From Marinobacter salarius (lineage in GTDB: Bacteria; Pseudomonadota; Gammaproteobacteria; Pseudomonadales; Oleiphilaceae), in assembly GCA_000831005.1 (NCBI GenBank), contig CP007152.1, positions 4,216,001-4,280,000 of the forward strand: a stretch of DNA of 64,000 nt. Direction: 5' to 3'. The first letter of the stretch is position 1; each line of letters starts with the position of its first letter. Of the stretch, positions 30,542 through 38,406 are shown one piece after another. The notes under the pieces are model-generated. The model did no database searches and was not told where the DNA came from. It saw nothing but the letters and a program-made list of their open reading frames with translations. The translations under genes and the position numbers were made by a program.

Positions 30542-30754
30542 AGTTGGATCTCCATGTTATTACACGAGAATCAGGTCAGGTTGACGCCCCGGGAGCGCGA
30601 TATCCTGTTCAGACTGACCGGGAGCGATCCCCATTATGTGACCACCCGCGAGCAACTGAAAGAGTGGGCGGCCCGTTATTTGACGGCTCTGCCCGACGAC
30701 GCTCGGGAAATTCGTGAAATCAAGGCCGTGTTGCAGCGTTATCTGCCATTCTGA
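30524..30754 (+). CDS. Small soluble protein, function unknown
   Basis: This is a 66-76 residue protein with a helix-rich body: RLTPRERDILFRLTGSDPHY, REQLKEWAARYLTALPDDAR, EIKAVLQRYLPF. I do not recognise a family. Possible starts are ATG 30524, 30533 and 30554; AGCAGGT lies before 30524, while 30554 would avoid most of the overlap with the signal peptide of the opposite gene. Its 3' end overlaps the convergent C26 peptidase gene by about 16 bases. Protein-like composition supports it, but it is short. Confidence 0.55.
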   Translation: MDVMEHSWISMLLHENQVRLTPRERDILFRLTGSDPHYVTTREQLKEWAARYLTALPDDAREIREIKAVLQRYLPF

Positions 30755-31506
30755 GCGGTATTCTCATCATCTTCTCCGGCAGTTTCGACGGGTTCATCCA
30801 GCCGAATCAGCTTCCTGTCTTCCGCAGCCTGCACGAAATGGCTGAAAATCCGCCGGTGGCCGCCGTGATAAAGCAGGTACTCCGGGTGCCACTGGATGCC
30901 CATTAGCCATTGCCCACGTGTATTTTCTATCGCTTGCACAAACGAGTCGTTGTCCACGGCAACAACGCGGAGATGTGTGCCCAGTTTTTTGATGCTCTGG
31001 CTGTGGATGCGGTTCGCGCCAATGACCGGGCTGCGCATCACCTCTCCCAGGCGGCTGTCACTGACGACCCGAACAGTCTGTAGCGGCAACAATAATGGGC
31101 GGTGGCGGGTGTTCACCCGCAGAGGTGTCACGTTCTGGCACAAAGATCCGCCGCGGAAAATATTGATAAACTGGGCGCCCCGGCAGATACCCAGTACCGG
31201 GATGTTCAATTCTTCCGCACGGGACAGCAGGCGAACATCGGTTTCGTCGCGGCGCACGTCATACCGGGCGGTTACCTGGGGAGTCTGACCATACCTCGAA
31301 GGGTGCACGTGGGTGCCACCGGAGAGCACAAGGCCGTCGAGCAACGAGACGTCCACCTTCGAACCCGGGCGGATAAAATGGGTACGCGCACCGTGGAGGC
31401 GCAGCGCGAAGGTGATCAGCCGGTGGGCGAGGCTGCGGCGTGCCGGGCCGCTGATGCCAATTGTAAGGCCCGGATGTTCAGGCTTTTCTACCGGGTTTTC
31501 AGACAT
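30739..31506 (-). CDS. Class I glutamine amidotransferase-like peptidase (C26, gamma-glutamyl hydrolase type)
   Basis: This belongs to the family of gamma-glutamyl hydrolases such as PuuD, which cut gamma-glutamyl amide bonds. The nucleophile elbow is VLGICRGAQFINI (Cys about residue 121), and the His-Glu of the triad lies in MGIQWHPEYLLY. The early motif DGLVLSGGTHVHPSRYG is also typical. The 255 residues are the normal length. Its start overlaps the end of the amidoligase gene by eight bases, so the two are surely co-expressed. Comparative genomics has linked amidoligases with such peptidases in predicted peptide-tag or side-chain ligation systems; the substrate here is unknown. Confidence 0.85.
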   Translation of the reverse strand: MSENPVEKPEHPGLTIGISGPARRSLAHRLITFALRLHGARTHFIRPGSKVDVSLLDGLVLSGGTHVHPSRYGQTPQVTARYDVRRDETDVRLLSRAEELNIPVLGICRGAQFINIFRGGSLCQNVTPLRVNTRHRPLLLPLQTVRVVSDSRLGEVMRSPVIGANRIHSQSIKKLGTHLRVVAVDNDSFVQAIENTRGQWLMGIQWHPEYLLYHGGHRRIFSHFVQAAEDRKLIRLDEPVETAGEDDENTAQNGR

Positions 31507-32494
31507 AGTTCCTGGACCGAAGCCACTGGTCAGACGTGTCTATCCAGCTGTGGGTCAGGTTGTGGAAGCTCAGTTTGCGACTGTTGCGAAACTCCGTAAC
31601 CAGTTCTGATAAGTCATCAGCGTTGGCCACCAGTTGTTCCAGCACAACCCAGTCATTCCAAACCGTGGAAAAATGCCAGTCAGGGTTATCAATGTCGCAG
31701 TCGGGTAGTCGGTAATGCAGTGTTGGCCGGCTTTTGATGCGCTCATCCTCCACATATTCTGCCAGCAAATCGCTGTTCAGGTGTGCGAACAGCGGGAGGA
31801 GGTCCAGGGCCTTGTTGCGGGTTGGATTGTAATGCAGGTAGTCCCGCATTAATTGCTCCATGTCCGGCGCATAATCCTCTGAAATCAGAAGGTCAATGTA
31901 GGTGCTGCTCCAGGGCTCAATGTAGCTGGTCAGCTTACGGCTGAAATCGATCTGGTGGCGTGCCTTCAGCCACTCGTAGAGCGCAGCGAAGGCCCGCAGG
32001 TAGCGCACCAGCGTTGTGGCTCTGAGGTCCGGTAGCTCCGGGTTCAATTGCAAACCAAAGGCATAGTAGAGCGCCTCCCGGCTGCCGAGTGCGCCTGCTC
32101 TTCGCAGCTCATCGCAAAGTGTCTCTATGCGTTCCAGCTTACTGAAAGCCAGCGGAGGGCTGACGATCTCCAGGGGCACGATTTTCTCGGCGGCTGCGTC
32201 GATCACGCTCATGGCCTGGCCGCCAAGTTCCCTGACGGACTCGGGAAGACGCTCGTCGGCCAGATCAAGGTCCTTTATCGGGTCCGAATCCAGTTCGATG
32301 GTAAAGTCACCGAGTTCCGTTTCAACCTCGGACACATAGCGCGCAACAGACTTTCCGGTACCTCCCAGCAGTTTTGCGGACAGCGAGACGAGATCTTCGT
32401 AACCGAGGCCGGACAACTCAATTTCAACGCCAACTCTGCGTTCCTTGCCATCATCCGTCTTGAGGATGTCCGGTAACCTACATCTGTTGCTCAT
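31499..32494 (-). CDS. Putative amidoligase (ATP-grasp-like COOH-NH2 ligase family)
   Basis: The N-terminus (KERRVGVEIELSGLGYEDLV) and the segments PLEIVSPPLAFSKLERIETL and YYAFGLQLNPELPDL match the Amidoligase_2 family, a branch of the glutamine-synthetase-like carboxylate-amine ligases. They are thought to join an amino group to a carboxylate with ATP. The glutamates of VGVEIE and EIVSPP would bind metal. The length is 331 residues. It shares an eight-base overlap with the peptidase gene downstream, a pairing reported in comparative-genomic surveys of amidoligases. It is divergent from lexA, and about 180 bases lie between them. No ligase target protein is obvious nearby. Confidence 0.8.
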   Translation of the reverse strand: MSNRCRLPDILKTDDGKERRVGVEIELSGLGYEDLVSLSAKLLGGTGKSVARYVSEVETELGDFTIELDSDPIKDLDLADERLPESVRELGGQAMSVIDAAAEKIVPLEIVSPPLAFSKLERIETLCDELRRAGALGSREALYYAFGLQLNPELPDLRATTLVRYLRAFAALYEWLKARHQIDFSRKLTSYIEPWSSTYIDLLISEDYAPDMEQLMRDYLHYNPTRNKALDLLPLFAHLNSDLLAEYVEDERIKSRPTLHYRLPDCDIDNPDWHFSTVWNDWVVLEQLVANADDLSELVTEFRNSRKLSFHNLTHSWIDTSDQWLRSRNYV

Positions 32495-32600
32495 TCAGGC
32501 GACTCCCTATCTTGGTTGCGATTACCTTAACACAGTCATACGTCAGGGCGTGGTGGACGGGCCACCCAGTGCGGCTCAAGGAAAAATTGCGTTTACAGGG

Positions 32601-32652
32601 TTTACACTGGATAAAACACTGTATATAGTCAAATCACTGTATATAAAAACAG
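32601..32652 (+). promoter_or_regulatory. lexA promoter with SOS boxes
   Basis: TTTACA (32601-32606) and TATAGT (32624-32629) are 17 bases apart. A perfect-form LexA box, CTGTATATAAAAACAG, lies at 32637-32652. A degenerate one, CTGTATATAGTCAAAT, at 32619-32634 overlaps the -10 element. Paired boxes at lexA are known in gammaproteobacteria and imply autorepression that is released by DNA damage. Confidence 0.88.
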
Positions 32653-32672
32653 GGCTAACCGGGGCAACCTAA

Positions 32673-33281
32673 ATGAAGCTGACAGCTAGGCAGACACAGG
32701 TACTGGATATTATTCGTCGCTACCTTGACGAGACTGGGTATCCGCCGACCCGTGCAGAAATCGCGGCGGAACTTGGGTTTCGTTCTGCCAATGCCGCAGA
32801 AGAACATCTGCGGGCACTGGCCCGAAAAGGCGCCATCGAGATGGTGCCGGGAGCCAGCCGGGGAATACGTCTTCCCGATGTAGAGGCTGATCTTGGTTTG
32901 CCAGTGATCGGTCAGGTGGCGGCCGGTAGCCCCATACTGGCCCAGGAGCATATCGAAGACCATTGCACCCTGCAGCCTGAATTTTTCTCGCCCTCGGCGG
33001 ATTATTTGCTCAGGGTACGCGGCATGAGCATGAAGGACATTGGCATCCTTGACGGCGACCTGTTGGCGGTGCACCGCACCCACGATGTGCACAACGGACA
33101 AGTGGTTGTGGCGAGGGTAGGTGAGGAAGTCACGGTCAAACGGTTCCGTAAGGAAGGCTCGAAAGTGTACTTGATCGCCGAGAACGAGGAATTCGAACCC
33201 ATAGAAGTGGATCTGACAGAACAGGAACTCTTCATTGAGGGGCTCGGCGTCGGGGTCATACGGCGCTCGGACCTTCACTGA
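32673..33281 (+). CDS. lexA: LexA repressor of the SOS response
   Basis: LexA represses DNA-repair genes and cleaves itself when RecA is activated. Residues 1-70 form the winged-helix domain (KLTARQTQVLDIIRRYLDET, LGFRSANAAEEHLRALARKG). The cleavage site region is QVAAGSP (Ala-Gly bond), the catalytic serine lies in RGMSMKD and the lysine in EEVTVKRFRKEG. The frame is intact at 202 residues. It is followed by sulA 88 bases downstream, as in pseudomonads, so both are probably under the SOS boxes upstream. Confidence 0.96.
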   Translation: MKLTARQTQVLDIIRRYLDETGYPPTRAEIAAELGFRSANAAEEHLRALARKGAIEMVPGASRGIRLPDVEADLGLPVIGQVAAGSPILAQEHIEDHCTLQPEFFSPSADYLLRVRGMSMKDIGILDGDLLAVHRTHDVHNGQVVVARVGEEVTVKRFRKEGSKVYLIAENEEFEPIEVDLTEQELFIEGLGVGVIRRSDLH

Positions 33282-33368
33282 CACCCCCAGGGTGTCCGGA
33301 CATATCCGGCTGTGTTTCGTTGAGTGTTGAACACCGCGGGCGCGGCTTAACGGCAGGTGAGGCTTATC

Positions 33369-33855
33369 ATGGAACAACTCAGCTTTAATCAGAATCTGGC
33401 TTATGCTCACAGAGGCGGCAGGTTTGTCGGTTCAGAGGTTGCCGGTATGAGCGACCATGATACCGTCAGGGCGCCTGCTGTCAGGAGTCGCCCAGCCAAA
33501 CCGGCAGGTAATGTGACCGAAATCATTTTGCCCGAAGCAGGTTGAGAACTTCCAGCTATTGCTACCGATGCTTACGCAGTTGAATCAGGAGAAGCGTTGG
33601 TTAGCCTGGATTGATCCGCCCCAAAGCCTTGTCAGTAAGTGGCAGACCATGCGTGGCATCGTTGCAGGCGAACTGTTGGTGTTGAGGTCTACTCCTGACT
33701 ACCCAGCCGGGGAGCTTGCCGAGCGAGCACTGAGCGCAGGCACCTGTCACGCTGTGGTCATGTGGACCCACAAGCTCGGGCGCGAAGCGCTCGCGTCACT
33801 GGAGCAGGCTTCGGCTCGGGGTAACAGTCATGGTGTGGTGCTGCGCCAGCGCTGA
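33369..33855 (+). CDS. sulA: SOS cell-division inhibitor SulA, frameshifted
   Basis: SulA blocks FtsZ assembly during DNA damage. The first 59 codons read EQLSFNQNLAYAHRGG to NVTEIILPEAG, then a TGA appears. One frame over, the protein continues VENFQLLLPMLTQLNQEKRW and LAWIDPPQSLVSKW, the conserved SulA core, and ends near HGVVLRQR. One base lost at about 33,543 explains the break. The repaired length is about 162 residues. CAGGTGAGG precedes ATG 33369. Its place after lexA supports SOS control; I see no separate LexA box directly before it. Confidence 0.87.
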
Positions 33856-33858
33856 TCG

Positions 33859-34119
33859 TCAATGAAGTGTGTAGGAGGGCCGGATGTCCTGAGTGTCCGG
33901 CTCTTCGTCTTCCCAGTCGATATCATGGGCAACGTTACCGACGGCCTCAATACCGGCTGCAATCATGGCCTTGGCCACGTTCATATCCCGGTCTTCCATC
34001 ATCTCCCTGGCTTCCGTCGAAAATGATATCTGGACCAGTGGTGCACTGTCGTCGTCGATGCGGCGAAGCGCATAGTCTCCGTTGCTCAGTTGTACAATCT
34101 CGAAAAACGATGGTGACAT
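33859..34119 (-). CDS. Small conserved-type acidic protein, function unknown
   Basis: The 86-residue protein begins SPSFFEIVQLSNGDYALRRI and is rich in Asp and Glu, with a two-strand-plus-helix look (PLVQISFSTEAREMM, VAKAMIAAGIEAVG). I do not recognise a named family. It is read toward sulA, with the two stop codons a few bases apart. Starting ATG is at 34117-34119. Confidence 0.6.
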   Translation of the reverse strand: MSPSFFEIVQLSNGDYALRRIDDDSAPLVQISFSTEAREMMEDRDMNVAKAMIAAGIEAVGNVAHDIDWEDEEPDTQDIRPSYTLH

Positions 34120-34170
34120 TAAGTTAGCCTTTCAGTTCATTCCTGTTGGGTTCGGCAACGCCGTGGTTCA

Positions 34171-34647
34171 TTACCATTCGCTGTGCCGATCCTCGAGGAT
34201 ATCGATAAAGTGTTTCATCGCGCCCAGAGTGGTTTCCAGAGCCTGCTTTGAGCGATCCGGGCCGGTGTCAGCTGCAACCGCAATCACGTTTTCATTGCTG
34301 ACCGTTTTTCGGGTCACCGGGGGATTGCCCTGATGACGCTCAAGCTGCTCGAGATGACTCCACCAACTCCGCCCGTCACTGGCCAGTTGCTCCAGTTCTG
34401 TCATTTCCGGGCTGTGGGTTCCGATCAGCTCATCCAGTGCCTCAAGGTCATCAGGCTGGCTATGTTTGTGCTGATACACCCTGGCGATCATTACCAGCGT
34501 CAGTTTTCGAGCCCTCAGCCCCAGCTCTATGCTGCCTTGCAGCAGGGCTTCTTTCGTTGGAACGCTGTCGCTGTGCTCCAGCTGCCCCAACAGGTTGCGA
34601 GCCAGGAATATTTTCTGGGAAACCAATGAATGCCACTGCGAAGCCAT
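34171..34647 (-). CDS. Helical protein of unknown function (DUF6586-like)
   Basis: This is a 158-residue protein, almost all helix (KIFLARNLLGQLEHSD, EALLQGSIELGLRARKLTLV, LEALDELIGTHSPEMTELEQL), with no signal or membrane segment. It resembles conserved proteins of pseudomonads found near the lexA-sulA region; that family has no known role to my knowledge. I chose the ATG whose complement is 34645-34647, preceded by CAGGTACTACC; a longer frame to 34695 exists. The 260 bases upstream are AT-rich and hold no other gene I can support. Confidence 0.6.
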   Translation of the reverse strand: MASQWHSLVSQKIFLARNLLGQLEHSDSVPTKEALLQGSIELGLRARKLTLVMIARVYQHKHSQPDDLEALDELIGTHSPEMTELEQLASDGRSWWSHLEQLERHQGNPPVTRKTVSNENVIAVAADTGPDRSKQALETTLGAMKHFIDILEDRHSEW

Positions 34648-34907
34648 GGTAGTACCTGAGAGTGGTTCACTGCTGTGCGATGAATTAATCGCCAACTATA
34701 ACATTTTTCATTGTGAATTTCTCCTCCCACCGTTGGTTTGGTGGTTTTGACAAGAAACTACAAAGATTCACTTGAAACGGTCGTTTGAATTTGGCAAAAA
34801 GGCGCCCCGATTGAATAACATTTGATCGCCTGTTGTTGTTTCCGGCGTAGGCATGCCAAACCGCGAATGATACATGGGTTGATCGGTTACCTTGGAGGTA
34901 GAAGGGA

Positions 34908-36266
34908 ATGCGGAACCAATGGGTCACGGGTTTTACAGTGGCATTGTTTGGGTTGTCAGGCGTTGCGTTGGCAAAGGTCAGTGAATCCGAAGCTCAGCGG
35001 CTGGCTAGCGAACTGACTCCAGTTGGAGCTGAGCGGCAGGGCAATGCCTCTGGCAGCATTCCGGCGTGGACAGGTGGGCTAACCAAGCCGCCCGCTAGTT
35101 GGAAACCGGGGCAGGTGGAAACCAACCCGTTTCCCGAGGATGAGCCTCTGTTTGTTATTACCGGCGCGAATGTGGATCTATATCGCGACAAGCTGACCGA
35201 CGGACACATCCGTATGCTTGAGCAATATGGCCCGGAATTTGTGATGCCGGTGTACCAGACCCGTCGTACCGCGGCCTTCCCGGAAGATGTGTACGAAAAG
35301 TCCCGGGAGAATGCCCGCAGCGCGGAACTTCTGGCGAATGGAAACGGTGTGCGTGACACCATCATGACCAGCCCCTTCCCGATTCCAAAGAATGGCCTGG
35401 AGGTGATCTGGAACCACATCCTGCGTTATCGCGGAGAGGAACTGTCGTTCCGTAGCGCTTCAGCGACGCCCCAGGTGAACGGTTCCTACAACCAGGTTGT
35501 TAACCAGTACGACTATTACTTTGCCTACAGCCGCCGCGGCGCGAACCTCGCCGATATCGATAACAAGATTTTTTATCTGAAAACCGACACCATCGCGCCA
35601 TCCAGTCTCGCGGGCACCATCACTCTGGTTCATGAAACCCTGGATCAGATTCGCTCACCCCGGCTCGCGTGGCGATACGATGCCGGCTCAAGGCGGCTGC
35701 GCCGGTCACCGAACCTGGCCTATGAAACCGATCTGCCGAACTCTTCATCCCTCCGCTCGGTTGATCAGAAAGACATGTACAATGGCGCCCCTAACCAGTA
35801 CGACTGGGAGCTGAAAGGCAAGCGTGAGATCTTCGTGCCCTACAATGCCTACAAGCTTCACGACGCGGATGTCCAGCCGGACGATGTCATTCGGCCACAG
35901 CACATCAACCAGGAGTTGGCCCGATACGAGCTACATCGGGTATGGGTTGTCGAAGCGAAACTGCGGACCGGTATCAGTCATATCTATTCCCGCAGGGTGT
36001 TCTACGTCGACGAAGATAGCTGGCAGATTCTTGCCACGGAGGAGTACGACAGCAATGATGAACTCTGGCGGGTGTCCGAAGCTCACAACATCAGCTACTA
36101 CAGTGAGCCGGTATTCTGGACTACCATGGAGATGACTTACGATCTGAACGCCCAGCGCTATTACATCGATGGTCTGGATAACGGCTTCCCCGCCTATGAT
36201 TTCGAGCCAGGCTTCCGTGGTAATCAGTTTTCTGCCTCGGCAGCCCGGAGAGCAGCCCGCCGCTGA
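34908..36266 (+). CDS. DUF1329 exported protein
   Basis: The 452-residue protein has a signal peptide (FTVALFGLSGVALAKV, cut after ALA) and the DUF1329 layout: RLASELTPVGAERQGNASGSIPAW near the start, YQTRRTAAFPEDVY, NAYKLHD, and FYVDEDSWQILATEEYD near the end. DUF1329 proteins are periplasmic, have a fold like the LolA/LolB lipoprotein carriers and are common in pseudomonads and relatives, often near lipid or hydrophobic-compound genes. The exact job is not known. Strong ribosome site GGAGG lies before ATG 34908. Confidence 0.8.
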   Translation: MRNQWVTGFTVALFGLSGVALAKVSESEAQRLASELTPVGAERQGNASGSIPAWTGGLTKPPASWKPGQVETNPFPEDEPLFVITGANVDLYRDKLTDGHIRMLEQYGPEFVMPVYQTRRTAAFPEDVYEKSRENARSAELLANGNGVRDTIMTSPFPIPKNGLEVIWNHILRYRGEELSFRSASATPQVNGSYNQVVNQYDYYFAYSRRGANLADIDNKIFYLKTDTIAPSSLAGTITLVHETLDQIRSPRLAWRYDAGSRRLRRSPNLAYETDLPNSSSLRSVDQKDMYNGAPNQYDWELKGKREIFVPYNAYKLHDADVQPDDVIRPQHINQELARYELHRVWVVEAKLRTGISHIYSRRVFYVDEDSWQILATEEYDSNDELWRVSEAHNISYYSEPVFWTTMEMTYDLNAQRYYIDGLDNGFPAYDFEPGFRGNQFSASAARRAARR

Positions 36267-36332
36267 TGACTGGCAGCCCCGGGCCGGTCGAGGCACGGGG
36301 CGCTACCGGACCGTTTTCAAGGAGATGCAATT

Positions 36333-36659
36333 ATGTCGGTACCGGAACAGCTAGAGGCAGTGGATACCCTGGTTGAACACCTGAAGACCGCGCTTGCGGA
36401 GAAGAACTGGGACGAACTGTCCCGTCTGAATGAGCTGGTCAAACCGACGATCGAGCCGGTTATGGCGGCCCTTGAGGCCGGCGATCTGAGCCCTGAGCCA
36501 GTCAGGGAAAGGCTGGCAGCCCTGCAGACATTCTGTGATCGTGCCAATATTTCGGCAAATGAAGCCAAGGCGGAAGCCCAGAAAGCGCTGAAAGGGGTGA
36601 ACCAGAACCGCAGCGCGGCAAAAGCCTATCAAAACGTCTCGTTAAATCGGCCAAAATAG
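36333..36659 (+). CDS. FliT/FleP-like small flagellar protein
   Basis: A 108-residue soluble, all-helical protein (VDTLVEHLKTALAEKNWDEL, ALQTFCDRANISANEAKA) sits 71 bases before fleQ. In pseudomonads this slot, between fliS and fleQ, holds a FliT-type export chaperone or pilus-length gene (fleP). The size and helical pattern agree, but the sequence identity is too weak to be certain. AAGGAGATG lies before ATG 36333. The usual neighbours fliC, fliD and fliS are not upstream; DUF1329 is there instead. Confidence 0.6.
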   Translation: MSVPEQLEAVDTLVEHLKTALAEKNWDELSRLNELVKPTIEPVMAALEAGDLSPEPVRERLAALQTFCDRANISANEAKAEAQKALKGVNQNRSAAKAYQNVSLNRPK

Positions 36660-36730
36660 CGTCATAAAATTGACTCAGGCCCACTTACAGTCTTAAATAC
36701 CGCACAAATCCCCGCAAGAGATTCGTTTGG

Positions 36731-38182
36731 ATGTCGAAGAATAACAAGGTGCTGGTGCTCAGCGAGGACGATGCGAAAAGACGTGACATTTCTACCATTC
36801 TTGAGTTTATCGGCGAAGAGGGCATTGTCGTTGGGGCCGATGCCCATTCACTGCTGAGCAGCGGTGACGCTGAGGATCTGGAGTCAATTTCCGTTGCCGT
36901 TGTTAACGGCGAGGACGATGGCGTGACCGCAGTGATTTCAACCGTGTGCGAGGTCGCTCAGGGGGTGCCTTTGCTGTTGGTTGGCGACCCTGATCTGGCG
37001 GGCCTCTCCGACGACGAGACAAGCCGGGTAATTGCCCGCATGGAATGGCCGCTTAACTACACCAAATTCGTGGACTCGCTCTACCGTGCACAGATCTACC
37101 GGGATCAGTTTGCACGTTCCCGTGAACGGGGGCAGCAACGTGGTCTACAGCTTTTCCGTAGCCTTGTTGGTACGAGTCGAAAAGTGCAATCGGTACGCCA
37201 ATTAATGGAGCAGGTGGCCGACAAGGATGTGAGTGTGCTGATTACTGGCGAGTCGGGAACGGGCAAGGAAGTGGTGGCGCGAAACCTCCATTACCATTCC
37301 TCTCGTCGCGACAAGCCCTTCGTGCCGGTCAACTGCGGTGCCATTCCAGCGGAATTACTGGAAAGCGAATTGTTCGGGCACGAGAAGGGCGCGTTCACCG
37401 GCGCGATCACGTCGCGGGTAGGTCGGTTTGAAATGGCCGAGGGGGGCACCCTGTTTCTGGACGAGATCGGCGACATGCCATTGAACATGCAGGTCAAGAT
37501 TCTGCGGGTTCTGCAGGAACGCACTTATGAGCGTGTTGGCAGTAACCGGACTCAGTCAGCCGACGTCAGGGTTATTGCCGCGACTCATAAACATCTCGAA
37601 GACATGATTGAAACGGGCGATTTCCGTGAAGATCTCTATTACCGCCTGAACGTTTTCCCCATTGAAATGCCCGCTTTACGTGACCGGGTGGAAGACATCC
37701 CCCTATTGATCAATGAATTGATTTCGCGGATGGAGAAAGAAAAGCGCGGCTCCCTCAGGCTGAACTCGGCGGCGATCATGAGTCTTTGCCGCCACGACTG
37801 GCCCGGGAATGTTCGCGAACTGGCGAATCTGGTGGAGCGGTTGGCGATTATGCACCCCTACGGTGTCATTGGGGTTCAGGAGTTGCCCAAGAAGTTCCGT
37901 TACGTGGACGATTACGACGAGAACCGGCCAGTGGAAGACTCCGGTATGCCCTCTGGCATTCCCGGGCTGGTGGGGCTGGATGCGCCGGCTCTGCTGCCGG
38001 TGAACGGCATCGACCTGAAGGACTACCTGTCCAATCTTGAAAGGCAGTTGATTCAGCAGGCGCTGGATGAAGCCGGGGGAGTAGTGGCCCGGGCAGCCGA
38101 AAAGCTTCGGATTCGTCGGACGACGCTGGTTGAGAAGGTCCGGAAGTATGGACTTCGGGATGAGGAGTCCGAGGAGAGCTGA
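36731..38182 (+). CDS. fleQ: Flagellar master regulator FleQ
   Basis: FleQ is a sigma-54 enhancer-binding protein that switches on flagellar genes and, in pseudomonads, responds to c-di-GMP. Residues 1-120 form the divergent receiver-like FleQ domain, which lacks the normal phosphorylation aspartate. The AAA+ domain has ITGESGTGKEVVARNL (Walker A), the sigma-54 loop EKGAFTGA, FLDEIGDMP (Walker B) and WPGNVRELANL. The C-terminal Fis-type helix-turn-helix is RAAEKLRIRRTTLVEKVRKY. The frame is intact at 483 residues. A terminator follows, then the fleSR pair with its own sigma-54 promoter. Confidence 0.94.
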   Translation: MSKNNKVLVLSEDDAKRRDISTILEFIGEEGIVVGADAHSLLSSGDAEDLESISVAVVNGEDDGVTAVISTVCEVAQGVPLLLVGDPDLAGLSDDETSRVIARMEWPLNYTKFVDSLYRAQIYRDQFARSRERGQQRGLQLFRSLVGTSRKVQSVRQLMEQVADKDVSVLITGESGTGKEVVARNLHYHSSRRDKPFVPVNCGAIPAELLESELFGHEKGAFTGAITSRVGRFEMAEGGTLFLDEIGDMPLNMQVKILRVLQERTYERVGSNRTQSADVRVIAATHKHLEDMIETGDFREDLYYRLNVFPIEMPALRDRVEDIPLLINELISRMEKEKRGSLRLNSAAIMSLCRHDWPGNVRELANLVERLAIMHPYGVIGVQELPKKFRYVDDYDENRPVEDSGMPSGIPGLVGLDAPALLPVNGIDLKDYLSNLERQLIQQALDEAGGVVARAAEKLRIRRTTLVEKVRKYGLRDEESEES

Positions 38183-38207
38183 TCAATCCCCCAAAAAACT
38201 GGTTTCT

Positions 38208-38252
38208 GATGGCGTCAAAGGTTCGTAACCTTCGGCGCCATCGCTGTTTTTA
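38208..38252 (+). terminator. Terminator after fleQ
   Basis: GATGGCG pairs with CGCCATC and, inside, AAGGTT pairs with AACCTT, forming a long hairpin that ends at 38242. GCTGTTTTTA follows. It lies 25 bases after the fleQ stop. Confidence 0.75.
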
Positions 38253-38322
38253 GGCGACGGAAACCCGTCGTATACCTTTCCTCTGTTTTTCCTTCCTGTT
38301 GAAAAATAAACAAAATTTAAAG

Positions 38323-38340
38323 TTGGCACAGTGCTGGCTT
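38323..38340 (+). promoter_or_regulatory. Sigma-54 promoter of fleSR
   Basis: TTGGCACAGTGCTGGCTT has the invariant GG and GC dinucleotides ten bases apart (the -24 and -12 elements). It lies about 65 bases before the fleS start. FleQ-dependent sigma-54 control of fleSR is established in Pseudomonas aeruginosa, so this is the likely promoter here. Confidence 0.82.
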
Positions 38341-38406
38341 AGTCTCGTCCAAACGATCCATCCGATTGGTACGGGCCGGGGGTTAGTCCGGTCAGAGGGC
38401 GAGTTT

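Noticed and set aside
38299..38406. A 36-residue N-terminal extension of FleS
   Set aside because: It would translate through the sigma-54 promoter and has no ribosome site; ATG 38407 gives the normal N-terminus.
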